Source: Levilactobacillus tujiorum | GTDB taxonomy: Bacteria > Bacillota > Bacilli > Lactobacillales > Lactobacillaceae | DNA length: 36,046 nt | NCBI RefSeq assembly: GCF_012641185.1 | Contig: NZ_JAAXLK010000026.1 | Span: 1-36,046 of the forward strand | Reading direction: 5' to 3' | Shown: positions 23,451 through 31,976 of the stretch, piece after piece | Layout: every line of letters begins with the position of its first letter | Position numbering within the stretch: position 1 is the first letter of the stretch | Notes under the pieces: model-generated | Database searches by the model: none | Seen by the model: only the letters and a program-made list of their open reading frames with translations | What the model was told of the DNA's origin: nothing | Translations under genes and position numbers: made by a program

Positions 23451-23489
23451 AAGAGCGGTAAAGCCAACAAGCTTTGCCGCTCTTTTTTT
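23451..23489 (+). terminator. Terminator of the basic secreted protein gene
   Basis: Stem AAGAGCGGTAAAGC/GCTTTGCCGCTCTT (one wobble), followed by TTTTTTT. Confidence 0.92.
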
Positions 23490-23734
23490 ATCGCCAGCTA
23501 AAGGTTGGACATCATTATCGGATCTTGAATGGTAAGAAAGTAGATTGAAATGATGTCTCAGCCAGTCACCTGCGATTGTCTCAAATGGCGATGATATAAG
23601 GCCCATGAGTCTATTGCGCTTAATACGCGGCCTGAGGTGTCAGGATTGGTCACTATGGTATGATTACTAACGTGGCTTCAAGGTTGGCGCCTTAGGCTAA
23701 AATAGTGGATCAACTAGAAACGGGGATAAAGTAA

Positions 23735-23851
23735 ATGGATTTCAAGCCAGTAAGTGACGGGGATAGCCTAGGATGTGTAACTGTACCTTTTTGGATAATT
23801 GTTTCAGGTATATTGATTTACTTCATAATCGGTGTCATAGCAAGTTACTAA
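23735..23851 (+). CDS. Putative small membrane protein (38 aa)
   Basis: ATG 23735 with GGGGAT upstream, stop at 23849-23851. Starts MDFKPVSDGDSLGC and then has one hydrophobic span (VPFWIIVSGILIYFIIGVIA). Downstream, an open frame from about 23870 to 23970 (containing SSVCAIVMSCIVILPLVIDNIY) runs into repeat E, so the region may be the remains of a small gene cluster. From 23490 to 23734 I see no gene or clear signal. Confidence 0.35.
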   Translation: MDFKPVSDGDSLGCVTVPFWIIVSGILIYFIIGVIASY

Positions 23852-23970
23852 GGTGTTAGCTAAGGGTGACAAAGTTGTGGAGCAGAAAAAAGTACTGAAC
23901 GTACTAGTAGTGTTTGCGCAATTGTGATGAGTTGTATCGTCATTTTGCCGCTAGTAATTGATAACATCTA

Positions 23971-24145
23971 TGTAGCCGTGAGTGAGCCAAATTTGGGCTC
24001 AGCCGTGGGATTTTTAAGCGATCTTCTTGAAAATGGCGACTTGAAGACGGGGGCTTCGACTTCAAGCGAGGCTAGAGACCGCCCTATGGCTCTAGCTGTC
24101 CTGCCCACAGCGTTCCGGCCCAAATTTGGCGAACAGTAAGGCGGA
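23971..24145 (-). repeat. Structured intergenic repeat, copy E (module 1 only, reverse)
   Basis: Minus strand shows only module 1. The closing stem is CCAAATTTGGGC/GCCCAAATTTGG, in which A-T pairs of copies A-C (GAGCT/AGCTC) are replaced by G-C. Arm I is AGCTAGAG/CTCTAGCC; arm II is CTTGAAG/CTTCAAG (24060-24066 and 24040-24046 on the plus strand), a third version of this stem; arm III is degenerate (ATTTTCAAG/CTTAAAAAT). Module 2, linker and terminal repeats are absent. Confidence 0.85.
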
Positions 24146-24166
24146 CACCTTATCAATCTGCAGGTA

Positions 24167-24208
24167 CAAAAAAATCCCGTCACATCGAGTAAGATGGGCG
24201 GGATTTTA
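24167..24208 (-). terminator. Terminator of the nucleoside hydrolase gene
   Basis: Minus strand: AAATCCCG(CCCAT) with (ATGTG)ACGGGATTT, followed by a T tract. Located 13 bases after the stop codon and adjacent to repeat E. Confidence 0.85.
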
Positions 24209-24220
24209 ATCAACGCTAAT

Positions 24221-25177
24221 TTAGTTCTTCTTGAATAAGTTAGTCAAGTATTCCATGAACGTCTTCAAGTAACGGTCCTTATCAACCGCAACGGAGACCT
24301 TCACGTTGGTTGGGTCGTTCAACCGGTTATCGTCACCGATGGTCCGGCCGTAAGTTTCCTTGTTGTAGTTAACGACCATGTTTAAGTCGATGGTAGTAAC
24401 GAAGCTAGGATCCAAAGCAACCCCAACGGCAAGTGGGTCATGCAAAGCACAGCCACCCAGGTTGTCGTTAACGTCTACGTAGGCTTGGATGTAGTAGTCC
24501 ACGATATCAGCGAACTTTTCACCAGCTTCAGTACCCAGATCGCGCCATTGTTGGGTTTCCTTCTTAGTCAAGAGGGTCCGCAACGTGACGTCCAAACCAA
24601 CCATAGTAGAGTGCATTGGACTGGTCAAAACGGCGTTAGCAGCTTCAGCATCTTGGTTGATGTTGGCTTCGGCGTAGGCCGTGACGTTACCAGGAACAGT
24701 GAGGGCACCACCCATGAAGGTGACGTTGCCGATTTCAGTGGCAATTTCTGGGGCTTTCTTAAGAGCAGCCGCTAAGTTGGTCATTGGGCCAGTAGGTACC
24801 AGCGTCAAGTCTTTACCATACTTGTGAACAGCATCGATTAAGAAGTCCACACCGGATTCCTTTTCGATAGCCCGTTTAGGCTCTGGCAAGTCAACTTGGC
24901 CAATCCCGTTTTCACCATGGATGTCGGCACTAACCTGCATCCGATCAAAGTGATCACTGGTTGAGGAATGACTTTCACCTAGGTATACAGGAATGTCGGT
25001 GTGACCGAGGAGTTCCAAAATCTTCAGTGAGTTTTGGCCACCGGCCTCAACAACCACGTTCCCGTAAGAACCGATAATCCCAATTAAGTCCACATCTGGG
25101 GCACCTAATGCGTAAGCAATTGCTAAGGAATCATCGATACCAGTATCTAAGTCTAAAATCATTTTACGTTTTGCCAT
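24221..25177 (-). CDS. Ribonucleoside hydrolase (IunH/Rih family)
   Basis: 318 residues. The metal- and ribose-binding Asp cluster DLDTGIDD (9-16) is at the N-terminus; VPTGPMTNLA and FMGGAL are typical; His in LHDPLAVGVAL corresponds to the catalytic His of the family. It cleaves nucleosides to base plus ribose in the cytoplasm, feeding salvage; the purine permease in this window belongs to the same process. Start ATG 25177 has GGGGAG nine bases upstream; the extra 27 codons in the longer frame lie over the promoter and operator. A palindromic operator at 25235-25252 suggests LacI-type control. Base preference cannot be read from sequence. Confidence 0.92.
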   Translation of the reverse strand: MAKRKMILDLDTGIDDSLAIAYALGAPDVDLIGIIGSYGNVVVEAGGQNSLKILELLGHTDIPVYLGESHSSTSDHFDRMQVSADIHGENGIGQVDLPEPKRAIEKESGVDFLIDAVHKYGKDLTLVPTGPMTNLAAALKKAPEIATEIGNVTFMGGALTVPGNVTAYAEANINQDAEAANAVLTSPMHSTMVGLDVTLRTLLTKKETQQWRDLGTEAGEKFADIVDYYIQAYVDVNDNLGGCALHDPLAVGVALDPSFVTTIDLNMVVNYNKETYGRTIGDDNRLNDPTNVKVSVAVDKDRYLKTFMEYLTNLFKKN

Positions 25178-25234
25178 GATATTCTTGTCTCCCCTTTGAT
25201 CTATATTAATTGGCTGAGCGCCTACTACAACTAT

Positions 25235-25252
25235 AATGTAACGGTTTACATT
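25235..25252. promoter_or_regulatory. LacI-family-like operator upstream of the nucleoside hydrolase
   Basis: AATGTAA-CGGT-TTACATT, a perfect 7-bp inverted repeat with an even centre, resembling operators of LacI-family regulators (TGTAAACGTTTACA type). On the minus strand it overlaps TATAGT, a likely -10 box, so binding would block transcription. The regulator gene is not in the window. Confidence 0.5.
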
Positions 25253-25331
25253 TAGCAAGCGGTCTCGCGGTCAAGTTGAAGCTGTTCAGCATTCACGGTA
25301 AACTAGGAGCAAGACACAAGGGGGATTGCAC

Positions 25332-26372
25332 ATGGGTGACAAAGAGTCAGTTAAGCCGGTAAAACGGCATTTTCAATACCATAATCACTTGTTAGATGAT
25401 GCGACGAAAGAAATGAATGAGTGGACGGGTGAGAATAAAGTTGTCGAAATTCATTTATTTTCGATGTTTTCTGCCGTCTTTAAACACCACGATCTCGACG
25501 ATGCGGAGTCGTTATTTATAGTGGGCACTAAGGAAACGACCCCATCATTAGAAGCTGTTTCTACCGCGCCAGTCAAACCGTGGCTATTCTCACGGGTCTT
25601 TGCCATGCTTGGGGCGAGTTTCGTCCTGCTGGCGCTCCTATTTCTAGGCTTTCGCAGTAATAACGCGGTGCCGGGGATGATCTTCATTGGCTCGTTGGCG
25701 GTGCCCTTCTCACTGATGATTATGTTTTTTGAAATTAACGTGTTTCGCAATATTTCAGTCTACCAGCTAATGGCGGTTTTTCTGGTGGGGGGCATCCTCT
25801 CACTGGTGGCGACCATGATTCTCTATTCGCTGATTCCTTCCGGTAACGGCGTGTCCTGGGAATCGGCACTTATCGTTGGTTTTATTGAAGAGACCGCCAA
25901 AATGTTGGTGATTGCCTTCTTTGTCAATCGGTTTCGGCTGAATTACATCTTCAACGGCTTGCTGATTGGGGCAGCGATTGGTGCCGGGTTTGCGGTCTTT
26001 GAGACGGCGGGCTACACCGGCCAATACGGCTTGGTAACGTTGCTGATGCGGAGTTGGCAGGCCATTGGGACCCATACCATTTGGTCCGCCGTGATGGGCG
26101 CCGCAATCATTTTGGCGAAGGAGAGCCATCAACCCGTGACGGGCGGCAACATGGTGGCGCCTAAATTTCTACGATTTTATTTACTCGCCATTCTGCTACA
26201 CGCCGGCTGGGATTGGAATGCGCCGTTTGCCGTGCTAGATATCCTGTATCTCCAACAGTGGACGCTGATTGCCATCGGTTGGCTCGCGATCTTTGTGCTG
26301 ATCAACGCCGGACTACGTGAGGTTCGTACGCTCCAAGGACAGCGAATCTTGAAAAATAGTCAGTTAGGGTAG
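25332..26372 (+). CDS. PrsW-family intramembrane protease (CAAX-like)
   Basis: 346 residues. A soluble N-terminal region (1-82) precedes about eight membrane helices. The protease motifs are present: E186-E187-x-x-K190 in FIEETAKML, F223-E224 in FAVFET, H248 in GTHTIWS and H290 in LLHAGWDW. PrsW proteins cleave anti-sigma factors or other membrane substrates; no sigma/anti-sigma pair is in the window, so its target is unknown. ATG 25332 has AAGGGGG seven bases upstream. It converges with the DUF915 gene, their 3' ends overlapping by 13 bases. Confidence 0.88.
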   Translation: MGDKESVKPVKRHFQYHNHLLDDATKEMNEWTGENKVVEIHLFSMFSAVFKHHDLDDAESLFIVGTKETTPSLEAVSTAPVKPWLFSRVFAMLGASFVLLALLFLGFRSNNAVPGMIFIGSLAVPFSLMIMFFEINVFRNISVYQLMAVFLVGGILSLVATMILYSLIPSGNGVSWESALIVGFIEETAKMLVIAFFVNRFRLNYIFNGLLIGAAIGAGFAVFETAGYTGQYGLVTLLMRSWQAIGTHTIWSAVMGAAIILAKESHQPVTGGNMVAPKFLRFYLLAILLHAGWDWNAPFAVLDILYLQQWTLIAIGWLAIFVLINAGLREVRTLQGQRILKNSQLG

Positions 26373-27112
26373 AGGAACTGGATAATCTGGCGGTCAATGG
26401 TGGGATTCTCGTGGAGCAGTGAATGCTGCATGGCCCAGATCGGCCCCCGTAATTCAGTGAATTGGTAGCTCCCAACGTGGTGATCGACCAGTCGTCGTAA
26501 GGGGATGGCAGTCTTCACGGGAACCTCACTGTCGTTGCCAGTTTCCCCAATGTTGCCTGCTAAATTGAGAATGTGTAATTGCGGGTAATGGTAGCGGAGC
26601 GGCCGTTCACCGGGGAAGTCGGCGCCGATGCAGACGAGCCGCTCAACCGTGACGGGCGCACGCCGATCTTGGTTGAGGTAATCATAGGCAATGGTGCCGC
26701 CAGAAGAGTGACCGATAAAGTTGACGTGCGTAATGCCGTAGCGGTCGTGTAGTTGGCGTAGAACCGTCGTGAGTTGTGAGGATTCCCGGCGCGCGTGCGT
26801 GTTATCTTTAAAGAGTACTGGGATCAGGGGATTGGTTGTGAGGGCTTGGTGTGGTTGCCAGTGAACACGGCCGGCAAAAGTCACGTGAGCCGTCAGTGCA
26901 AAGTGGGCGAGCGCCGGTCGATTGAGGCTCAGCACCATGTCGCGCATGGAGAGCCACCCGCCACTATTTCCTGGGAGCAGTAGCGTGGCGGTATGCGTCT
27001 GAGCGACTCGTAGATGAGCCAGTGCGGCTTGGCGGCTGTGCCAGGCCCCCAGGAGTCCGCCCAGTGTGAGTAGCGTTGTTAAAAAGATGGTGAAGTCACG
27101 TAAATGTTTCAT
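26360..27112 (-). CDS. DUF915-type alpha/beta hydrolase, paralog 2
   Basis: 250 residues. N-terminal hydrophobic segment (7-24), strand LLLPGNSGG (45-53), nucleophile elbow GHSSGG with Ser136, an acid in the NDSEVP segment and His in a C-terminal MQHSLLHENP. Only moderately similar to the 21026 product, which shares the same layout. Likely exported to the cell surface; substrate unknown. ATG 27112 has AAGGAAG eight bases upstream. Its start is divergent from the reductase gene with 61 bases between, and its 3' end overlaps that of the PrsW-like gene. Confidence 0.87.
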   Translation of the reverse strand: MKHLRDFTIFLTTLLTLGGLLGAWHSRQAALAHLRVAQTHTATLLLPGNSGGWLSMRDMVLSLNRPALAHFALTAHVTFAGRVHWQPHQALTTNPLIPVLFKDNTHARRESSQLTTVLRQLHDRYGITHVNFIGHSSGGTIAYDYLNQDRRAPVTVERLVCIGADFPGERPLRYHYPQLHILNLAGNIGETGNDSEVPVKTAIPLRRLVDHHVGSYQFTELRGPIWAMQHSLLHENPTIDRQIIQFLYPN

Positions 27113-27173
27113 GCCACTCACTTCCTTATTAGTTGTTGAACGCGTCTTTAGTCAGAGAAATGGAGTTAAGAAT

Positions 27174-28169
27174 ATGACAGAATCCTATGATATAACCATT
27201 ATTGGTGGTGGCCCAGTCGGCATGTTCGCGGCCTTTTATGCCGGCATGCACAACGCTAAAACGCAGGTGATTGAGAGCCTAGCAGAATTAGGTGGGCAGG
27301 TGAACGCCCTCTATCCGGAAAAAACAATTTTAGATGTCGCGGGCTTTCCCGGGATTAAGGGACGCGATCTGATTGCCGGTCAGCGTCAACAGCTCGACCA
27401 GTTCCCGTTGACGATCAAGACGGGTGAGGCAGTCACCAACGTCACGCCCAACGATGCGGGCTTCACGGTGACGACACCTAAGGGCAGTACCCAGACCCGC
27501 GCGGTGATTGTTGCGGTGGGCAATGGCGCCTTCGCACCGCGGCACCTCAATGTCGAAAATGAGGCGGCATTGGCGGGAAAGCATTTGTTCTACAGTGTCC
27601 GTGACTTGGAAAGATTTCGCGGTCACCGGGTGATGGTCGCCGGCGGGGGCGATGCGGCGATCGACCAGGCTTTAATGCTAGAGCCCGTGGCTAAGTCCGT
27701 CACCTTGCTTCACCGGCGCGCCCAATTCCGGGGATTGGCCCATATGGTTGATTTGCTACAAGCTTCCACGGTTAACGTGCAGACCCCGTATCTGATTCGG
27801 GGCTTGGAGGAGACAGCTGCCGGAGAGGTTGATGTGACCCTCAAACAAGTGGGCGCCACGGCGGCTACGACGCACCAGGTCGTTGATGACCTGATCGTCA
27901 GCTACGGGTTTACGGCGGACCACTCGGCCTTGGCTGCCTGGGACATCTCAATGGCGGAGGACCACCGCTTAATTGCCGTTGACCGGCAAATGATGACCAG
28001 CGTGCCAGGCGTTTATGCCATTGGGGATGGGGCAACGTATCCGGGCAAGTCGCCACTGATTGCCATTGGTTATGGTGAGGCACCGGTTGCCGTGCAAGCC
28101 ATCATGTCCGCGTACTTTCCCGAGCGGCGCGGCCCAGTTCACAGTACCTCAATCACGCTTAAACCTTAG
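27174..28169 (+). CDS. Ferredoxin/flavodoxin-NADP+ reductase (YumC type)
   Basis: 331 residues, thioredoxin-reductase fold. FAD-binding GGGPVG (11-16), NADP(H)-binding GGGDAA (157-162), second FAD motif AIGDGATYPGKSPLIAIGYGEA. It lacks the CxxC redox pair of thioredoxin reductase, and the C-terminal extension ending VHSTSITLKP fits YumC-like reductases, where it stacks near the flavin. It passes electrons from NADPH to ferredoxin or flavodoxin. ATG 27174 has GGAG eight bases upstream; the longer frame has no support. A strong terminator follows. Confidence 0.93.
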   Translation: MTESYDITIIGGGPVGMFAAFYAGMHNAKTQVIESLAELGGQVNALYPEKTILDVAGFPGIKGRDLIAGQRQQLDQFPLTIKTGEAVTNVTPNDAGFTVTTPKGSTQTRAVIVAVGNGAFAPRHLNVENEAALAGKHLFYSVRDLERFRGHRVMVAGGGDAAIDQALMLEPVAKSVTLLHRRAQFRGLAHMVDLLQASTVNVQTPYLIRGLEETAAGEVDVTLKQVGATAATTHQVVDDLIVSYGFTADHSALAAWDISMAEDHRLIAVDRQMMTSVPGVYAIGDGATYPGKSPLIAIGYGEAPVAVQAIMSAYFPERRGPVHSTSITLKP

Positions 28170-28189
28170 AATTTATGCAGTCTAAATGC

Positions 28190-28237
28190 AAAGAAGCTAT
28201 CCGTTCAGAATGGAGATTGAACGGATAGCTTCTTTTG
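28190..28237. terminator. Bidirectional terminator between the reductase and LtaS genes
   Basis: Perfect stem AAGAAGCTATCCGTTCA with its complement (28191-28207, 28217-28233), then TTTTG on the plus strand; a weaker T run faces the minus strand. It serves convergent genes. Confidence 0.9.
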
Positions 28238-28271
28238 TACTGTTTTTACGTTGTGGAGCACCGGTCAGCGG

Positions 28272-30404
28272 CTATTTGCCACTGGTATCATCCGGGTTGG
28301 TAATCTTGATCCGGTTAGAATCAGTTTGCTTATGGTTGAGTTCAGGAGCATCGGTCTCGTAGAAGTGCTGCGTAGACTTATCACCGTTACGGGAGAAGAG
28401 GCTCGTGGATTTCAGGCCTAGCTTCTCCTCGATCTTTTCGGCCTTCTGTAGCCCATCGGAGTAGTTGTAATCACTAGGATCGACGGCAGTGAAGCCTTTA
28501 GGATGATAGAAACGTAGGAGGTTCTTCGAGTTCAGAGAGTCGGAATAACTCAATCCCTGGTTCACGTGCTTTTGCATGTTCTCAATCTTCGTCTTGAGCT
28601 TACCGGTGGGATGAATTTCCTCTCGGGTCTTGTTGCTGTAAATGGTCCCGTCAACGGAGGTGTAATCCGGACTCTCCCAGTCGCGGTTACGGAAGGCCAC
28701 CACTTGGTTATGCTGGCTGGAGAAGAGGTCGGTACCAAATTGAAGGTACTTCTTGGTGCTCATCCCCATGAGGTGCATCAGCGTTGGCAAGACGTCAATC
28801 TCACCGCCGTACGTGTGCTCAACTTTCCCCTTGGTGTAACCGGGCATGTTAAACATCAACGGTACCCGTTGGAGCTGCGCATTGTCGTAGTCGTTCCATT
28901 CATTAGGATCGACATCGAGTAGCTTAGCCAGACTCTTGTTGGACGAGTTGGAAATACCGTAGTGGTCCCCGTAAATCATGATCAGTGAATTCTTAGCTAG
29001 GCCGGACTTATCCAGGTAGTGATAGAATTCCTTGATGGATTGATCGAGGTAGTTGGCGGTCTTGAAATAGTTGTCGACCGTCTTATCGCCCGTATTTGGC
29101 GTCTTGAAGTTGCTATCTTCACTATCGAGGGAGAACGGGAAGTGGTTAGAGACAGTCAGGTATTTCACGTAAAACGGTTGTTGCAAGTGCTGGAGGTACT
29201 TGACGGAATCGTTGAATAACAACTTATCCTTTAACCCGTAGCCCAGTGACTTGTCACCAGAGGTATCGTAGTAGCTGGCATCGAAGAAGTATTGGTAACC
29301 CAAGTTCTTGTAGGTGTTATTACGGTTCCAGAAGCTCCCCACGTTTCCGTGGAAGACGGCCGTCGTGTAGCCAGCTTGATTGAAGATGGCGGGCGCCGCC
29401 TGGAAGGTGTTGTCATTGCCCAGTTGGGTAAATAGCGACCCTTGAGAGAGGCCGTAGGTGCCCGTCTCCAACATGGTTTCGGCGTCGGAAGTCTTCCCTT
29501 GACCGACTTCGTGGAAGAAGTTGTCGAAGCTGTAAGTGGCCTTACTCTTGTAGAGCTTATTGAGGAATGGTGTGACCTCTTGGCCATTGATCTTCTTATT
29601 AATCAGGAATTGTTGGAAACTTTCCAGATGAATGATGATGACGTTCTTTTTCTTGGCGACCCCGTAGAGCTGCTTATCCGGTGCCGCGTAGTTTTGATGA
29701 ACATATTTGAGAATACCACTGAGCTCGGACTTCTTCGCATGCGATCGTAGCTCACTGGTGTGGCCGGACTTGATCCCGTCATACACGGTGAAGGCGTCTA
29801 ATCCCAGATACTTGACCACGTAGGTCCGATCGAAGGTCCGCGTCAGCAGTTGTGGCCGATCCATTTCGCCTAACGTGAGGTTGACGGAAAAGGCCAGTAG
29901 GGCGGCCGAAGTTACGGCAAAGCCGACGCGTTTATTTACCGGCCGGGGATCAATGTAGATTCGCCGGGTGAGCATGAGCACTAAGACGACGACCAGATCT
30001 AGCCAGTACAGGATATCGTGCGGTGAGGTGAGCGCTAACGAACTCCCGGAGAGTCCCTGATCGACCTTCGAATAACCCAAGACGGTGCTCACGGTCATAA
30101 AATCGGTGAATTCACGGAAGTAAATGACGTTGATGTAGAGCAACAACGTATTTAAGATGTCGATCAGAAAAATAAACGGGTAGAAGAATCGTGCCCGCTT
30201 GAAGTACAGTGCTAAGCCGAAGAGGAGCACCGTGGTTGCAATGGGATTCAAGAGAACGATGAGAAATTGAAAGGGATCGCTGAGTCCCAGCTTGAAGTCG
30301 ACGAAATAGGCGACTAATGTCTTCAGCCAAAACAGCACGACGAGTAAGGTGACAAAGCCCATCCGCGTGCCCGTTCTGGCCCAGATTCTTTTGAAACGTT
30401 CCAA
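28272..30404 (-). CDS. ltaS: Lipoteichoic acid synthase
   Basis: About 710 residues: five membrane helices in the first ~190 residues, then an extracellular sulfatase-fold domain. Numbered from the ATG at 30422, E267 (IIHLESFQ) and the nucleophile T311 (GQGKTSDAE) bind manganese with D486-H487 (IYGDHYG); H427 (SNHFPF) is also conserved. It polymerises glycerol phosphate from phosphatidylglycerol onto the glycolipid anchor. I place the start at TTG 30404, because the preceding bases AAGGAG, nine bases before it, form an ideal ribosome site, whereas the ATG at 30422 overlaps that site and has none of its own. The C-terminal ~60 residues are charged and Lys-rich, an extension beyond the catalytic domain. 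Confidence 0.93.
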   Translation of the reverse strand: MERFKRIWARTGTRMGFVTLLVVLFWLKTLVAYFVDFKLGLSDPFQFLIVLLNPIATTVLLFGLALYFKRARFFYPFIFLIDILNTLLLYINVIYFREFTDFMTVSTVLGYSKVDQGLSGSSLALTSPHDILYWLDLVVVLVLMLTRRIYIDPRPVNKRVGFAVTSAALLAFSVNLTLGEMDRPQLLTRTFDRTYVVKYLGLDAFTVYDGIKSGHTSELRSHAKKSELSGILKYVHQNYAAPDKQLYGVAKKKNVIIIHLESFQQFLINKKINGQEVTPFLNKLYKSKATYSFDNFFHEVGQGKTSDAETMLETGTYGLSQGSLFTQLGNDNTFQAAPAIFNQAGYTTAVFHGNVGSFWNRNNTYKNLGYQYFFDASYYDTSGDKSLGYGLKDKLLFNDSVKYLQHLQQPFYVKYLTVSNHFPFSLDSEDSNFKTPNTGDKTVDNYFKTANYLDQSIKEFYHYLDKSGLAKNSLIMIYGDHYGISNSSNKSLAKLLDVDPNEWNDYDNAQLQRVPLMFNMPGYTKGKVEHTYGGEIDVLPTLMHLMGMSTKKYLQFGTDLFSSQHNQVVAFRNRDWESPDYTSVDGTIYSNKTREEIHPTGKLKTKIENMQKHVNQGLSYSDSLNSKNLLRFYHPKGFTAVDPSDYNYSDGLQKAEKIEEKLGLKSTSLFSRNGDKSTQHFYETDAPELNHKQTDSNRIKITNPDDTSGK

Positions 30405-30681
30405 GTTATTTCGCTCCTTCATGTGTTAATAAGTAGTCTTATTCTACCATAGTAAACGGTCAATAACTGTTTCCCGCACGAATGGCATTTTCCTTATCCT
30501 AGCAAATAACCCGGTATGATAGTAGGTCCGGCGCTAAGTTTAGGAAAAGTTTAAGTCCCGCTTTAGAAAATCACGCGCTGATCACTGGGTTATTTGGTAC
30601 ACTAGAGGCAGGCGAAAATATCGTACGGTTAGGGATGCTGGTCAGGGTTCCTAACTCACAATTGAAAGGTGTGGAGACGTT

Positions 30682-31347
30682 ATGGACAAGCAACTTACGT
30701 TATACGTAGTGCGGCACGGACAGACTTATTTTAACATCTACAATAAATTGCAGGGCTGGAGTAATTCACCGTTGACTGAGGCGGGGATCGCCGATGCCAA
30801 GGTGGCGGGCGAACGGCTACAAGATATTCAGTTTGCAGCGGCATACTGCAGTGATACGACGCGAGCCCAACAGACCGCTGAGACCATTTTGGCCGCGAAT
30901 CACTCCCAGCCCGCGCCTAAATTAACCACGGCTCCGTATTTCAGAGAAGAATTCTACGGTTACTATGAGGGAACGGATATGGCTCAGGCGTGGTACGTCG
31001 CCGGGGCGCCCCACGGGGTACCGACCTTTAAGGCTATCGAAGAGAAATACTCCATTGGTAAAGCCAAGGACTTCTTGAAGGAAGCCGATCCCTTCCACCA
31101 GGCGGAAAATAATGAAGAATACTGGGCGCGGGTAGACCAGGCCTTCGATATGATCCGGACCAATCCGGCGTTACACGACGGCGATCAAGTCTTGATGATC
31201 AGTCATGGCAATACGCTGCTGAGCCTGATGGAACGTTACGGTCAAGGAAAATTCGACCTGAGCGTGCGGCCGGCTAATGGCAGCTTGACCAAGTTACTGC
31301 TGACGCCTGACGATGTGCAGGTGCTGAGTTACAATCAAAAAGATTAA
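30682..31347 (+). CDS. Histidine phosphatase family protein (phosphoglycerate mutase-like)
   Basis: 221 residues. Catalytic VVRHGQTYFN with the phospho-His, the second Arg in YCSDTTRAQQTAE, Glu in FREEFYGYYEG and His in MISHGNTLL. Conserved insert GKAKDFLKEADPFHQ. Members dephosphorylate diverse small phosphates, so the substrate is not predictable; true cofactor-dependent mutase activity is unlikely given the divergence. ATG has GGAG six bases upstream. The GNAT gene follows after 15 bases, so the two are probably co-transcribed. Confidence 0.9.
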   Translation: MDKQLTLYVVRHGQTYFNIYNKLQGWSNSPLTEAGIADAKVAGERLQDIQFAAAYCSDTTRAQQTAETILAANHSQPAPKLTTAPYFREEFYGYYEGTDMAQAWYVAGAPHGVPTFKAIEEKYSIGKAKDFLKEADPFHQAENNEEYWARVDQAFDMIRTNPALHDGDQVLMISHGNTLLSLMERYGQGKFDLSVRPANGSLTKLLLTPDDVQVLSYNQKD

Positions 31348-31362
31348 AACGAGGATGGTTCG

Positions 31363-31797
31363 ATGGAGATTAGAATGGCTTGGGGTAAATTGAACCCCGT
31401 TTATCAGGATGCTTTGCAGATTCGTAAGGACGTGTTCATTGCTGAACAGGAGATTGATCCGCAGGTCGAGTTGGACGGTACGGACGAGGATAAGATGCAC
31501 TACGTCGGCTACGTTGATGACCAACCGGTGACGACAGCGCGGATTGATATGCTGGCGGGCAACCGGGTGAAGATTCAACGGGTGGCAACAGAAAAGACTG
31601 CCCGTCATCACGGTTACGCGGGTGAGCTGATTAAACAGATCATTGTAGACGCTAAGAAGTCAGACGTGACGCGGGTCGAGTTGGATGCCCAGCTCACAGC
31701 GATGGCCTTCTATCGGGAGTTAGGCTTTGAACCGATCGGCGAATCGTTTGAAGAAGCGGGGATTCAGCATCGGACGGCTCGGTACGTGGAGAAGTAA
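31363..31797 (+). CDS. GNAT-family N-acetyltransferase
   Basis: 144 residues. Core pattern IQRVATEKTARHHGYAGELI gives the acetyl-CoA binding Q/R-x-x-G-x-[A/G] loop (here RHHGYA); MAFYRELGFEPIGE is motif B. The N-terminus (ALQIRKDVFIAEQEIDPQVELD) resembles YjcF/ElaA-type acetyltransferases. Substrate unknown. Start ATG 31363 lies close behind GAGGATGG. Co-transcribed with the histidine phosphatase and ended by the stem at 31821. Confidence 0.88.
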   Translation: MEIRMAWGKLNPVYQDALQIRKDVFIAEQEIDPQVELDGTDEDKMHYVGYVDDQPVTTARIDMLAGNRVKIQRVATEKTARHHGYAGELIKQIIVDAKKSDVTRVELDAQLTAMAFYRELGFEPIGESFEEAGIQHRTARYVEK

Positions 31798-31820
31798 TAG
31801 AGACATTTAAATACAGATAG

Positions 31821-31881
31821 CAAAAACGCGGGATAAGGACCGGTGAGTTAAACTACGGTCCGGTATCCCGCGTTTTTTTTA
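31821..31881 (+). terminator. Terminator of the phosphatase-GNAT pair
   Basis: Stem AACGCGGGATA/TATCCCGCGTT with an inner GGACCG/CGGTCC part, then TTTTTTTT. It reads plus strand. Confidence 0.9.
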
Positions 31882-31891
31882 AGTAGATCGT

Positions 31892-31934
31892 ACAAAAAAA
31901 GTTGCGGTAGATCAGCTATCTACGCGCAACTCTT
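31892..31934 (-). terminator. Terminator of the NlpC/P60 gene
   Basis: Minus strand: AGTTGCGCGTAGAT/ATCTACCGCAACT with a 5-nt loop, followed by TTTTTTT. Confidence 0.85.
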
Positions 31935-31976
31935 ACTTTTTTAACGTTCATTTGAATTCATGAGGTTCAGTTAGAA

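Noticed and set aside
23924-24139. 71-aa open frame
   Set aside because: Most of it is antisense to module 1 of repeat E; only the first ~16 residues lie outside and are described as a possible remnant.
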